Part shown: piece after piece, positions 26,288-34,219 of the stretch
Position numbering within the stretch: position 1 is the first letter of the stretch
Layout of the letters: each line of letters starts with the position of its first letter
DNA from: Dysgonomonas gadei ATCC BAA-286
GTDB lineage: Bacteria > Bacteroidota > Bacteroidia > Bacteroidales > Dysgonomonadaceae
Direction of reading: 5' to 3'
DNA length: 64,000 nt
Assembly (NCBI RefSeq): GCF_000213555.1
Contig: NZ_GL891980.1
Location: 558,001 to 622,000, forward strand
The notes under the pieces: model-generated
The model's input: only the letters and a program-made list of their open reading frames with translations
Told to the model about the DNA's origin: nothing
The model's database searches: none
Made by a program: the position numbers and the translations under genes

Positions 26288-28111
26288 TTAAAACTTGAAG
26301 CTCAATCCTCCCAAAACATTAAATCCTTGCAGTGCATAACCATACTGCAATTCATATTTCTGGAACAAAAGATTATTTACTCTTGCATTTACAGACAACC
26401 AATCTGTCACCTGATACTCACCCCTGAAATTAAGTTCGTTGATATCCTTCATTTTTATGACTTCCTGTACCGGTATCATATAGTTGCTATATACTGTTTT
26501 GCGGCCACCGGCATATACATAGTTCAAAGAGAATGTCAGCTTATCAATCGGTTTAATGTCAGCATTCAGTTCAGCTGTAAATGTCGGACGTCCCCATGCT
26601 TTCTTTTCCGAATATAAGTCCTTATCTATCAATGTCACATTTCCGTTTGCATACTTGACATCGTAAAAATAAGCGGTAATTTTAGCGGATAAATCGGTAT
26701 AAGGAATGAGTTTTGTCTTCAGCAATCCACCCACATGCCCTGTACCTATATTGGCATATAAAGGCGTTCCTACATTGCCCCACGTGAGTGCATCAGGAAA
26801 ATAAGTACTAGATAATGGATTATATAATGATTGAGCCAAATACAGATGGTCTTTATCCGTCTTTTTATATCCCGCAAATATATCGAATTCGAAACCACTG
26901 ACAACTCCCGATCTAAAGCCTAGACGGGCATCGAATAAAGTCTTCGAATATTCTACTCGTGCAATAGGATTTACATACCTGTTTTCTTGCAAAACATCGA
27001 GATAGGTATTATTATTTACTCCTCCGGTTACCTCTCCGTAGAATGTGTTCACATCATTAATATGGATAGCCGCCTTTACATTCGGGCTCACCAATACCTT
27101 AGTCTTGGTATCGAACATTCCGCTGACATTTACACCCAGGTCAGCATCCCAGTTACCTCCCTGAAACTTAATATATGGAGTAGCCGTAATGTTGGTAAAA
27201 CTATGGAAAGCATCCTTATCGAAGGTTTCGTTCTTGCTACTGAACGACTGGTTCATAATAAAACCTTTTACTCCGATACTCCTGTCTGAACCTAATTCTG
27301 TATAGAAGTCCGCATCCAAATCTAACTGACCACCCTTAGGGCCGTCTTGGTTCGTATAAATACCATACTTACTTTTAAAATTCTGATAACGGACACCTCC
27401 TTTATACTTCAATATCCCCTCATTCTTATCACTGGATTTTAGCCCCGCTCCTATACTAAATACATCTACATTCTGGCGTGAATCCATATCTATCGGATAT
27501 GCTGCAGGAGATAAAGCTGCAGATTCACTTATAAACGGGTTACCATAATAATTATATGAAGTATTATAAAACGATGCATCGAACCACAATACCGAAGGAT
27601 CAAACATATGCTGATATTTCAGGTTTACTTTACTTGCCGAATATTTCGCTTTCGCCTCATCCATCGTATACGGATCGGCATTTATATAGTCTACATTGGC
27701 ACTGGTAGAGCTATGGGTTGCGGATATATCTAAACGGTCTCTATCTCCATTCACAAGCCTGTATCCGAATGCCCCTTCCAGATTCGAATTATTCCCGGCT
27801 CCCAGTACCAGATAACCGCGCTTCTTACTATAATCCACTCCAGTGTTTATATCACTCGGAGCCGCACTTCCCAATTTATTATTAGTAAGTGTTATTTGTG
27901 GCACAGTACTTACAAATTTCAGTTCTTTTGCTTTTATTACCGGAGAATAAATGGAAGGTTGTGTATTTACCTTCGATGCATCCTGCAGTGTCGGATTATA
28001 ATCGCGTTCGAGCAGTACCTGACGGATCAGGGTCGAATCTTTTTGGGCTGTTGCAGTCAGGCTTACAATACCTAATGCTATGACAAAAACAGATTTATAT
28101 AATATTTTCAT
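26288..28111 (-). CDS. Outer-membrane beta-barrel protein (TonB-receptor-like, no plug seen)
   Basis: This 607-residue protein starts at 28111 (MKILYKSVFVIALGIVSLTATAQ, a signal peptide). A short Pro/Thr-rich N-terminal region is followed by long alternating beta strands to a C-terminal Phe (VLGGLSFKF), the usual outer-membrane insertion signal. It looks like a TonB-dependent-receptor-type barrel, but no plug domain or TonB box could be identified. Its gene follows the large TPR gene by 34 bases in the same direction, so the two products probably work together at the outer membrane. Substrate unknown. Confidence 0.75.
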   Translation of the reverse strand: MKILYKSVFVIALGIVSLTATAQKDSTLIRQVLLERDYNPTLQDASKVNTQPSIYSPVIKAKELKFVSTVPQITLTNNKLGSAAPSDINTGVDYSKKRGYLVLGAGNNSNLEGAFGYRLVNGDRDRLDISATHSSTSANVDYINADPYTMDEAKAKYSASKVNLKYQHMFDPSVLWFDASFYNTSYNYYGNPFISESAALSPAAYPIDMDSRQNVDVFSIGAGLKSSDKNEGILKYKGGVRYQNFKSKYGIYTNQDGPKGGQLDLDADFYTELGSDRSIGVKGFIMNQSFSSKNETFDKDAFHSFTNITATPYIKFQGGNWDADLGVNVSGMFDTKTKVLVSPNVKAAIHINDVNTFYGEVTGGVNNNTYLDVLQENRYVNPIARVEYSKTLFDARLGFRSGVVSGFEFDIFAGYKKTDKDHLYLAQSLYNPLSSTYFPDALTWGNVGTPLYANIGTGHVGGLLKTKLIPYTDLSAKITAYFYDVKYANGNVTLIDKDLYSEKKAWGRPTFTAELNADIKPIDKLTFSLNYVYAGGRKTVYSNYMIPVQEVIKMKDINELNFRGEYQVTDWLSVNARVNNLLFQKYELQYGYALQGFNVLGGLSFKF

Positions 28112-28145
28112 TGTTCTTCGTTTTTCAATTTTGTACATATTCTTA

Positions 28146-31142
28146 TTATTTCAAAGCTGCCAGACGGGACGAAATCATCTCTTTCAGATCAGTCTCTGTA
28201 CCTTTATAGTTTGCCTGTAAACTTTCCAGATACTGACGAGCCTGAAATTTATCTCCTTTAGCCGCATATACGTCCGACAATACTACAATAGCACGAGCCA
28301 TCCAGTATTCGTGCGGAGTACCCTCTTTCATAAAAGACTGTATCTGCTTTTCTGCTTTATCATACGACTTGGCCTGATAATATATATCAGCCAACAGGTA
28401 TTGGGATTCTGCACCAAACGCACTGCGGGTATCTTTTGCGACTTCCTGTAGGTCTGCAATCGCTTTTTCGGACTGTCCCAGATTCTTCAATGACTGACCT
28501 CTGTAAAAGCGGGCTTCGTTAGCCACACTTCCTGATGCTTTATTCTGTAATAACTTATCGGCAGCAGCAACAACATCCTGATCTTTCTTCATCAAGTAAG
28601 CACAACGCAGCATACCCAGTTGGGCTACATCCTTATTTTCACTCTTCGAGGCTACCATGTTCAGGTGTTCGTATGCACCGTATGCCGCTTCATAATTTTT
28701 TCTGTCAAACTCGATCCCCGAAGCATATATCAATGCGTCATCAATGTATTTCGGATTATTACTGTTTATCACTTCCTTAAAGTTACCCAATGCTGAAGTA
28801 AAGTCTTTAGCTTCGAATGCCATACTACCTAAATAGAAGTGGGCATCACTCGCAAATACTCCATTAGGATACGTTTGCAGGTATCTGTTGAGTGCAGTCT
28901 TAGATTCGTCTTTACGACCTTTCATATATACATTTTCCGCGGCAAGATAAGTTAACGAGTCTTGACGGCTTGCTGATAAGACAGTACCTTTACCCTGAGA
29001 GTTTACATATGATGCGTAAGAACCGATATCATTTATATCTTTATATACTCCTTCCATACTTTGTATAGCAGTACGCGCCTCCTCCGAATTAGGATAGTTA
29101 TTTACAACTTCCTTATATGCAGCTATCGACTTCTGAGGGTTGTTTGTATTGAAATACAATTGTCCCAATTGCACTCCTGCTTTTTGTGCCAGATTTGATT
29201 TAGAATATTCTTTCAGCAGCTTTTCAAGGACAGAGATGGCTTCCGGTTCCTTATTCAACATCACCAATGCACGGCTTTTCTCGAATAAGGCATTGTCATA
29301 ATACTGAGAATTAGGATATTTTGTCATCATATTATTCAGAGCAGAAACTTTTCCGTTATAGTTTCGCTGCAAACCAAGTACAAATGCTTTCTGGAATTCA
29401 GAATAATCCGCATTTGCGGGATTTACATTTACTGCCTGCGAATAATAGCTTTCGGCATCAGAGAAGTTACGGTTATACAAGTAGCAATCTCCTATACGGT
29501 TCAATGCATCCGGATAGTTCGGCGACTGGCGATTGGTTTCCGCAGATATATATTTCTTGAAATTAGTCAATGCCTTACTGTAATTCTTTTGCTGAAAATC
29601 AGTATATGCCAGATTATACAAAGCGAGCGGATAGTTCTGTTGCTTGGTAGATGCCTGAGCGATATAAGAAGAATAATCACGGGCAGCAGCAGGATAGTTA
29701 CCTTTACGATAAGCCAGATCGCCACGCCAGAAGTAAGCTTCGTTCCGTGCTTCGGCATTATAATTACCCATATTGATGGCAGCGTTCAGGTCACGCTCGG
29801 CAGCATCATATTGTCCGTCGATAGATTCCTGCACACCCAATTGGAAAAGGATCAATTGTTTTGCATCCAAAATTTGCCTGCCCGGAGTTTGTATGCTATT
29901 GATTGCGGAAAGCGCCGTGTTGTAGTTCTTTGTAGACAGCAACGTGCTTGCCAATGCTTCATTCACCTCATCTGTATATTTCGATGACGGATATTCCGTA
30001 AGAAAGCGTTGAGATGCCGTTATAGCCTGTCCGAAGGCCGAACCTCCTCCACGATTCATCAACATTACATAATTATATAAGGCTTCTTCACTTATTGTTT
30101 TATTAAACCGTGTACGTGCAGCAGCATCGAACGCCATTATAGCATTCGGCATATCATTTACTTTCAGGTACGATTGTCCCAAGAGCATATACCCTGCTTG
30201 TCCGAGTAAGTCATCCGTTGAAGCCACATCCCGTTTCAATGCATTTATTGCATTGCCATGAGCATTTGTCTGATAGTAGGCTTCTGCCAGTTGGTACATA
30301 TCATCACGGAATGTAGTGGTTGTACTCTCCAGATATTTCTCATAACTGACTATCGAGTTCCGGGCATCTCCCTGACGGTAATAACTGTTTCCTAACAGAC
30401 GGTATACCTCTGCTGTATTCGTACTACCCGGATAAGTCGCAATATAATCACGTCCTTCGGCAACGGTTTCGCTCAGATTACCTTGCAAATATGAAGTCTG
30501 CACTAAAAAGAAAGTAGCACTTTCTTTATATTCTCCCTTGTTTTTCAATTTACGGAAAATCGGGATAGCCTGCTCGTATTCTCCATCCTGAAAATTAGCG
30601 TATGCCAGATAATAGGAAGCAGGTTCGGCATATTTACTACTATTGCGGGTAAGTAATCCGAACAGGCGTTTTGCCTCATTCCTGTTTCCGGCCTGTAAGT
30701 TGGCATAGGCAGTTCTATAGCTATAGTCTTCCTGTTCTTTTACATCCAGGTAATCCATGTCCGCCTGCGAAAGCCAGTACAATGCTTTTTGCCATTCCTT
30801 TTCGGCAAAATGAGTAGATCCGATGAAAAAGCATATTTGATTGCGATGATATGTAGACGGGTATTTTTCAAGATAATCTTTCAATAGCGTTGCATCTCCG
30901 GCTTTTCCCTGATAGTACATGGAACTGACAATCATATACTCGGCCTCAGGCAGAAGTTTGGCATCTTGCGATTGCTTCACGAACTCCTCCAATGAATTAA
31001 TACAACCTACATAATTATTATCCAGAAACATCTCCTTACCTTGCGTAAAGAGCCTGCCGGGCAACTCCGTATATACGGATTTCTGCGCATAAGCAAATTG
31101 CATACTTAATGCAAGACCTAAAGCTACTAGTAGTTTTTTCAT
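28146..31142 (-). CDS. Large periplasmic or outer-membrane TPR protein
   Basis: This 998-residue protein has a signal peptide (MKKLLVALGLALSMQFAYAQ) and then roughly twenty tetratricopeptide-like helical repeats to its end. Recurrent patterns include Y-x-x-A and NPxxxDA (for example YNLAYTDFQQKNYSKALTNF and FYLGSMAFEAKDFTSALGNF). TPR arrays are scaffolds for protein-protein contact. It overlaps the upstream Nudix gene by four bases and precedes the beta-barrel gene by 34, suggesting one transcript. The function is not recognised; an envelope assembly or transport accessory is an inference. Confidence 0.8.
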   Translation of the reverse strand: MKKLLVALGLALSMQFAYAQKSVYTELPGRLFTQGKEMFLDNNYVGCINSLEEFVKQSQDAKLLPEAEYMIVSSMYYQGKAGDATLLKDYLEKYPSTYHRNQICFFIGSTHFAEKEWQKALYWLSQADMDYLDVKEQEDYSYRTAYANLQAGNRNEAKRLFGLLTRNSSKYAEPASYYLAYANFQDGEYEQAIPIFRKLKNKGEYKESATFFLVQTSYLQGNLSETVAEGRDYIATYPGSTNTAEVYRLLGNSYYRQGDARNSIVSYEKYLESTTTTFRDDMYQLAEAYYQTNAHGNAINALKRDVASTDDLLGQAGYMLLGQSYLKVNDMPNAIMAFDAAARTRFNKTISEEALYNYVMLMNRGGGSAFGQAITASQRFLTEYPSSKYTDEVNEALASTLLSTKNYNTALSAINSIQTPGRQILDAKQLILFQLGVQESIDGQYDAAERDLNAAINMGNYNAEARNEAYFWRGDLAYRKGNYPAAARDYSSYIAQASTKQQNYPLALYNLAYTDFQQKNYSKALTNFKKYISAETNRQSPNYPDALNRIGDCYLYNRNFSDAESYYSQAVNVNPANADYSEFQKAFVLGLQRNYNGKVSALNNMMTKYPNSQYYDNALFEKSRALVMLNKEPEAISVLEKLLKEYSKSNLAQKAGVQLGQLYFNTNNPQKSIAAYKEVVNNYPNSEEARTAIQSMEGVYKDINDIGSYASYVNSQGKGTVLSASRQDSLTYLAAENVYMKGRKDESKTALNRYLQTYPNGVFASDAHFYLGSMAFEAKDFTSALGNFKEVINSNNPKYIDDALIYASGIEFDRKNYEAAYGAYEHLNMVASKSENKDVAQLGMLRCAYLMKKDQDVVAAADKLLQNKASGSVANEARFYRGQSLKNLGQSEKAIADLQEVAKDTRSAFGAESQYLLADIYYQAKSYDKAEKQIQSFMKEGTPHEYWMARAIVVLSDVYAAKGDKFQARQYLESLQANYKGTETDLKEMISSRLAALK

Positions 31143-31660
31143 ATATTCATTTTTTGTATTTCCTTTATTACTTCTTTTACTGATAACAACCCAAACAATT
31201 CGGGGTTCAATTCCGATATCTTTATAAATTCGAGTTTAGCTACATCGTCCTCGGCTTTCAGATTTTCCGTATTCTTCACAAAGCATCTATATACAAGATC
31301 TAATGTTTGCACTTCGAAACCTGAATATACATATCTATTGGGTATGGAAAATAAATAGTCTACAGTTTTCACATCAAGGCCCGTTTCTTCCTTCACTTCA
31401 CGGGCCACAGCCTCTTCGCCGGTTTCCTCCATATCCACAAAACCACCCGGCAGATCCAACGTGCCTTTAACCGGTTCATGCGCCCGTGTAGCGACGAGTA
31501 ATTCTTTATCATCATTTATTATAATGGCAATAGTAGACGAACAAGAGTTGAAATAATAGATAAAACCGCAATCTTCGCATCGCTTCGACTTGAAGTTATT
31601 TTCTACAAAACGGATTGAACCGCATTTCGGGCAATATTTAAATTGTGAAAGGGGATGCAT
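31139..31660 (-). CDS. Nudix hydrolase with an N-terminal zinc ribbon
   Basis: This 173-residue protein starts with a zinc-ribbon-like motif (Cys10, Cys13, Cys28, Cys31). It then has a full Nudix box, GGFVDMEETGEEAVAREVKEETG (GX5EX7REUXEEXGU, about residues 72-94), where the last Glu pair binds the metal. It resembles NudC-like or ADP-ribose/nucleotide pyrophosphohydrolases, but the substrate cannot be assigned. It is the first gene of a minus-strand cluster and overlaps the TPR gene by four bases. A short A+T-rich ATTCTTAATT word, also seen in repeat islands, lies just upstream. Confidence 0.88.
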   Translation of the reverse strand: MHPLSQFKYCPKCGSIRFVENNFKSKRCEDCGFIYYFNSCSSTIAIIINDDKELLVATRAHEPVKGTLDLPGGFVDMEETGEEAVAREVKEETGLDVKTVDYLFSIPNRYVYSGFEVQTLDLVYRCFVKNTENLKAEDDVAKLEFIKISELNPELFGLLSVKEVIKEIQKMNI

Positions 31661-31704
31661 TGTTTTAATTAAGAATTAAGAATGAATAATTAAGAATTAC
31701 ACCA

Positions 31705-32289
31705 TCACATTTTGTTAACTGACTTTTCATATTCTTCTGCAACCAAAGTAAGTTCATTGTACCAGTCTTCACCGAACCGCCGGATAAGAGGCTCTTTCAG
31801 AAACTGGTAGATCTTCAGACCTTCTTTATTCCCAAGCAGGACAGCAGCCTTACATACCCGCCAGCGATGATAATTCACCGCCGTAAAATCCCTGTATTTA
31901 TCTAAACGGATAGGGTATAGATGGCAGGAGATGGGTTTGTAAAAGTCTACCCGTCCTTCGCGATGGGCTTTTTCTATGGCACATTTACAAATTCCTTTCT
32001 CGTCATAATAAGTAAACACACAGTCCTTCCCATTGACGATGGAAGTTACCATATCGCCATCAGTATCTTTATATGCTACACCTTGTTTTTTGATTACTTC
32101 CTGAGCTGCGGGAGACAAATCATTCCAAACCTGGGGCAACAGGTCTTCAATTATCTTTACTTCTTCATCTTCGAGGGGAGCACCAGAGTCTCCTTCCACG
32201 CAACATTCTCCCTTACATACCGATAAGTCGCATAAAAAATTCTCTTCTATTATATCCGATGCGACTATCGTATCATTTATTTGAAACAT
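31705..32289 (-). CDS. DUF3109-family cysteine-rich protein
   Basis: This 194-residue protein has a Cys-rich start (FLCDLSVCKGECC, Cys20, 25, 29, 30) and later cysteines in DCVFTYY, GICKCAI, ISCHLYPIR and VCKAAVL. The pattern matches DUF3109, related to YkgJ-type zinc or iron-sulfur proteins. A metal or Fe-S cluster is likely; the biochemical role is unknown. Its stop is 44 bases upstream of the Nudix gene start. A 6-bp hairpin (TAGGTC/GACCTA, 32305-32319) sits 16 bases before its start. Confidence 0.82.
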   Translation of the reverse strand: MFQINDTIVASDIIEENFLCDLSVCKGECCVEGDSGAPLEDEEVKIIEDLLPQVWNDLSPAAQEVIKKQGVAYKDTDGDMVTSIVNGKDCVFTYYDEKGICKCAIEKAHREGRVDFYKPISCHLYPIRLDKYRDFTAVNYHRWRVCKAAVLLGNKEGLKIYQFLKEPLIRRFGEDWYNELTLVAEEYEKSVNKM

Positions 32290-32564
32290 TTATCTTTTAT
32301 TTTTTAGGTCACAGACCTATTTACTATTCCGTTAAGTTTATAAATAGCTAGTAAGTAGATTGAGACAACGCTTTAATCAACTTTGTTTCTACTTATGTAT
32401 TTCGCTGTCGATATTATTTGATATTTGGGTATAAAGATACGTTTTTGTATCCAATTGCCATATATTCACACCTGTTAATAAAGCTTTATAGTTAAATCCA
32501 TCTTCAATTAGTACGGTTTCACATAATACGTTTTCATTTTAAGAACGTGAAATTATAGATTCTA
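32290..32564. other. A+T-rich intergenic region, no gene seen
   Basis: Between the DUF3109 gene and the tRNA promoter, apart from a small hairpin at 32305-32319 and a GATAC/GTATC hairpin at about 32436-32451, no coding or repeat feature is supported. Confidence 0.5.
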
Positions 32565-32596
32565 TTTGCCATATGTCGGAAAATCTCTTATTTTTG
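32565..32596 (+). promoter_or_regulatory. Promoter of the tRNA-Arg gene
   Basis: TTTG (32565-32568) and TATTTTTG (32589-32596) are spaced by 20 bases, a full -33/-7 pair 28 bases upstream of the mature tRNA. Confidence 0.8.
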
Positions 32597-32624
32597 CATC
32601 TGATTTGCAAATAGCAAATATGTT

Positions 32625-32696
32625 GGCGCAGTAGTTCAATGGATAGAATAGAAGTTTCCTAAACTTTAGATTCGGGTTCGATTCCCGGCTGTGCTA
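32625..32696 (+). tRNA. tRNA-Arg, anticodon CCT
   Basis: The cloverleaf was folded by hand: acceptor GGCGCAG with CTGTGCT (two G-U pairs), D stem GTTC/GAAT, anticodon stem GAAGT/ACTTT with loop TTCCTAA (anticodon CCT, reading AGG), and T arm TCGGG-TTCGATT-CCCGG. The discriminator base is A. CCA is not encoded. It has its own promoter and a following terminator. Confidence 0.93.
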
Positions 32697-32712
32697 CAAA
32701 TAAAACCAAAAG

Positions 32713-32752
32713 ATCGACTGATTATCAAACAGATATTCGGTCGATTTTATTT
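32713..32752 (+). terminator. Terminator after tRNA-Arg
   Basis: ATCGACTGA (32713-32721) pairs with TCGGTCGAT (32737-32745, one G-U pair) and runs into TTTTATTTT. Confidence 0.7.
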
Positions 32753-32807
32753 TAATAATAAAGAGAGATAAACATTTAATCCATCCTCTATTTTATTATT
32801 TAGTTTT

Positions 32808-32941
32808 TAGCTTCACGTATTGATAAGGCCTAACTTATATACAAAACCAAACCGAATTACCTTCAAGGACAGAGCAAACTCTATGAAATGAGTTTTTTCG
32901 CCATTCCATACAACCAAGTTAGGTGAAGCTATTGAGTAGAA
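32808..32941. repeat. Interrupted inverted repeat around a hairpin
   Basis: TAGCTTCAC (32808-32816) and CCTAACTT (32829-32836), separated by 12 bases, are together inverted as the continuous AAGTTAGGTGAAGCTA (32926-32941). Inside lies an AAACTC/GAGTTT hairpin followed by T residues. It could be a terminator for the convergent small genes, a small RNA or a decayed element. Confidence 0.5.
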
Positions 32942-32947
32942 GTAAAT

Positions 32948-33142
32948 CTATTTTGATTCATTTTTGCCCGTCCATTTTCCGATATAGAAAATAATGAATC
33001 CGATCGCCGATATTACAGCTATTGCGCCAACAACATATAAAAGTATGGCTGAAACAACCTTTACGCCTATAATCAACAAAGTAAGAAACAACAATATCGA
33101 TATAACACCAACCGATATAAAGAAATATTTTAATACATCCAT
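32948..33142 (-). CDS. Small membrane protein of unknown function
   Basis: This 64-residue protein has two hydrophobic helices (about residues 5-27 and 33-54) and a polar end (WTGKNESK). It follows another very small gene by 22 bases in the same direction. No family is recognised. The clean membrane-protein composition and the tandem arrangement support translation, but length alone would not. Confidence 0.55.
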   Translation of the reverse strand: MDVLKYFFISVGVISILLFLTLLIIGVKVVSAILLYVVGAIAVISAIGFIIFYIGKWTGKNESK

Positions 33143-33164
33143 GATATTTAATTATTCTATTAAG

Positions 33165-33341
33165 TTATTCTTTTTTTTCCGGGTTATTCTCGTCTTTATC
33201 TACATCTTCTCTAAAAGCATGAAGATGCTCCGACTCAGCTTTCTTCTTATCACTGCTCAGTCCGTCGATTTTCTTCATCGGTGCTCCTAACCTTTTATCC
33301 AAATAGGAGTCATTGTTTGAGTTTTCATCATGATTGGACAT
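33165..33341 (-). CDS. Very small charged protein of unknown function
   Basis: This 58-residue reading frame on the minus strand begins MSNHDENSNNDSYLDKRLG and ends DVDKDENNPEKKE. It is highly polar, rich in Asp, Glu, Asn and Lys, with no hydrophobic segment, and probably partly disordered. It lies 22 bases upstream of the small membrane-protein gene, and the two may form one transcript. Support is moderate: a good ATG, a composition unlike random frames, and position. Confidence 0.5.
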   Translation of the reverse strand: MSNHDENSNNDSYLDKRLGAPMKKIDGLSSDKKKAESEHLHAFREDVDKDENNPEKKE

Positions 33342-33531
33342 AATAGAGTTTTTTTAGGGTTAGCAATATATTCTATATAAAGTTAGAACAACACAAAAAA
33401 TAAAATTGTTTTCACAAATGCTTTAGAGTAATTTTCAACTTATTCCAAAATAACATATCACGAGATATAAATTAATTCAATATCCATATCATTCGCAAAT
33501 AAGGAGGAAATCAAAATCTCTTTCTTTTTCC

Positions 33532-33539
33532 TATATTTG
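33532..33539 (+). promoter_or_regulatory. -7 element of the small beta-barrel gene
   Basis: TATATTTG, a perfect TAnnTTTG, ends 56 bases before the ATG at 33596. Confidence 0.55.
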
Positions 33540-33595
33540 CGCCACAATAAAACTATATATATTCCGATTTGTTATAGTATATAGTATAATTAAAA

Positions 33596-34216
33596 ATGAA
33601 ATTCATTATGAAAACTAAGTATTTTTTGCCTTTAGGCCTGTTATTACTCTTATTTATAACTAGCATCAATCCATCTTCTGCCCAAATAATCAGATATGGA
33701 CTAAAAGGGGGAATCGATGTTGCAGATCATAAAGTAAACTCTAGCATACTGAACGTAAAAAACCGTGTCGGATTTCAAGTCGGCGGAACACTTGAACTAA
33801 ACGTACCACTAACAGGTTTTGGCGTAGAAACAGGATTAGCCTACGGAAACAAAGGTTATAATGTAGAAAACAATGAAAAACAAGGAGATATATCAAACCT
33901 TAGTTATCTGACTGTGCCTATCAGTCTGAAGAAAAGATTCTCTATTTTCGGCATTGCCGGTATATATTTCTCAGCCGGTGTATACGGTAATCTGAAAGTA
34001 GGCGGCGGCGAACTGAAATTTGACAATCAGACATACGACCAAAAAGGATTCCAGACAGGGTTTATTGCAGGTGCAGGTGTTAGCTTATTAAGCCACCTCG
34101 ATCTGGGAATGAACTACCGTTATAAGTTCACCGATACCTACGATCAGGAAGCTGCTAAAGATTTCAAAAAGGTAGATAGACAAACCTGGACAGTCAGTCT
34201 TGCATACTTATTCTAA
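33596..34216 (+). CDS. Small outer-membrane beta-barrel protein (porin/PorT-like)
   Basis: This 206-residue protein has a signal peptide (about residues 1-29, ending SSAQ) and then an eight-strand-type pattern: RYGLKGGIDVADHKV, GFQVGGTLELNV, GFGVETGLAYGNKGY, TVPISLKKRFS, GFIAGAGVSLLSHLDLGMNYRYKF and a final aromatic TVSLAYLF. This is the outer-membrane beta-barrel family seen widely in Bacteroidetes; no specific function can be given. The start at 33596 or at the fourth-codon-later methionine (33608) are both possible. priA begins three bases after its stop. Confidence 0.8.
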   Translation: MKFIMKTKYFLPLGLLLLLFITSINPSSAQIIRYGLKGGIDVADHKVNSSILNVKNRVGFQVGGTLELNVPLTGFGVETGLAYGNKGYNVENNEKQGDISNLSYLTVPISLKKRFSIFGIAGIYFSAGVYGNLKVGGGELKFDNQTYDQKGFQTGFIAGAGVSLLSHLDLGMNYRYKFTDTYDQEAAKDFKKVDRQTWTVSLAYLF

Positions 34217-34219
34217 CGA

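Noticed and set aside
32625..32950. tRNA-Arg as an integration site for a mobile island
   Set aside because: No integrase, no duplicated tRNA 3' end and no foreign-looking genes are nearby.
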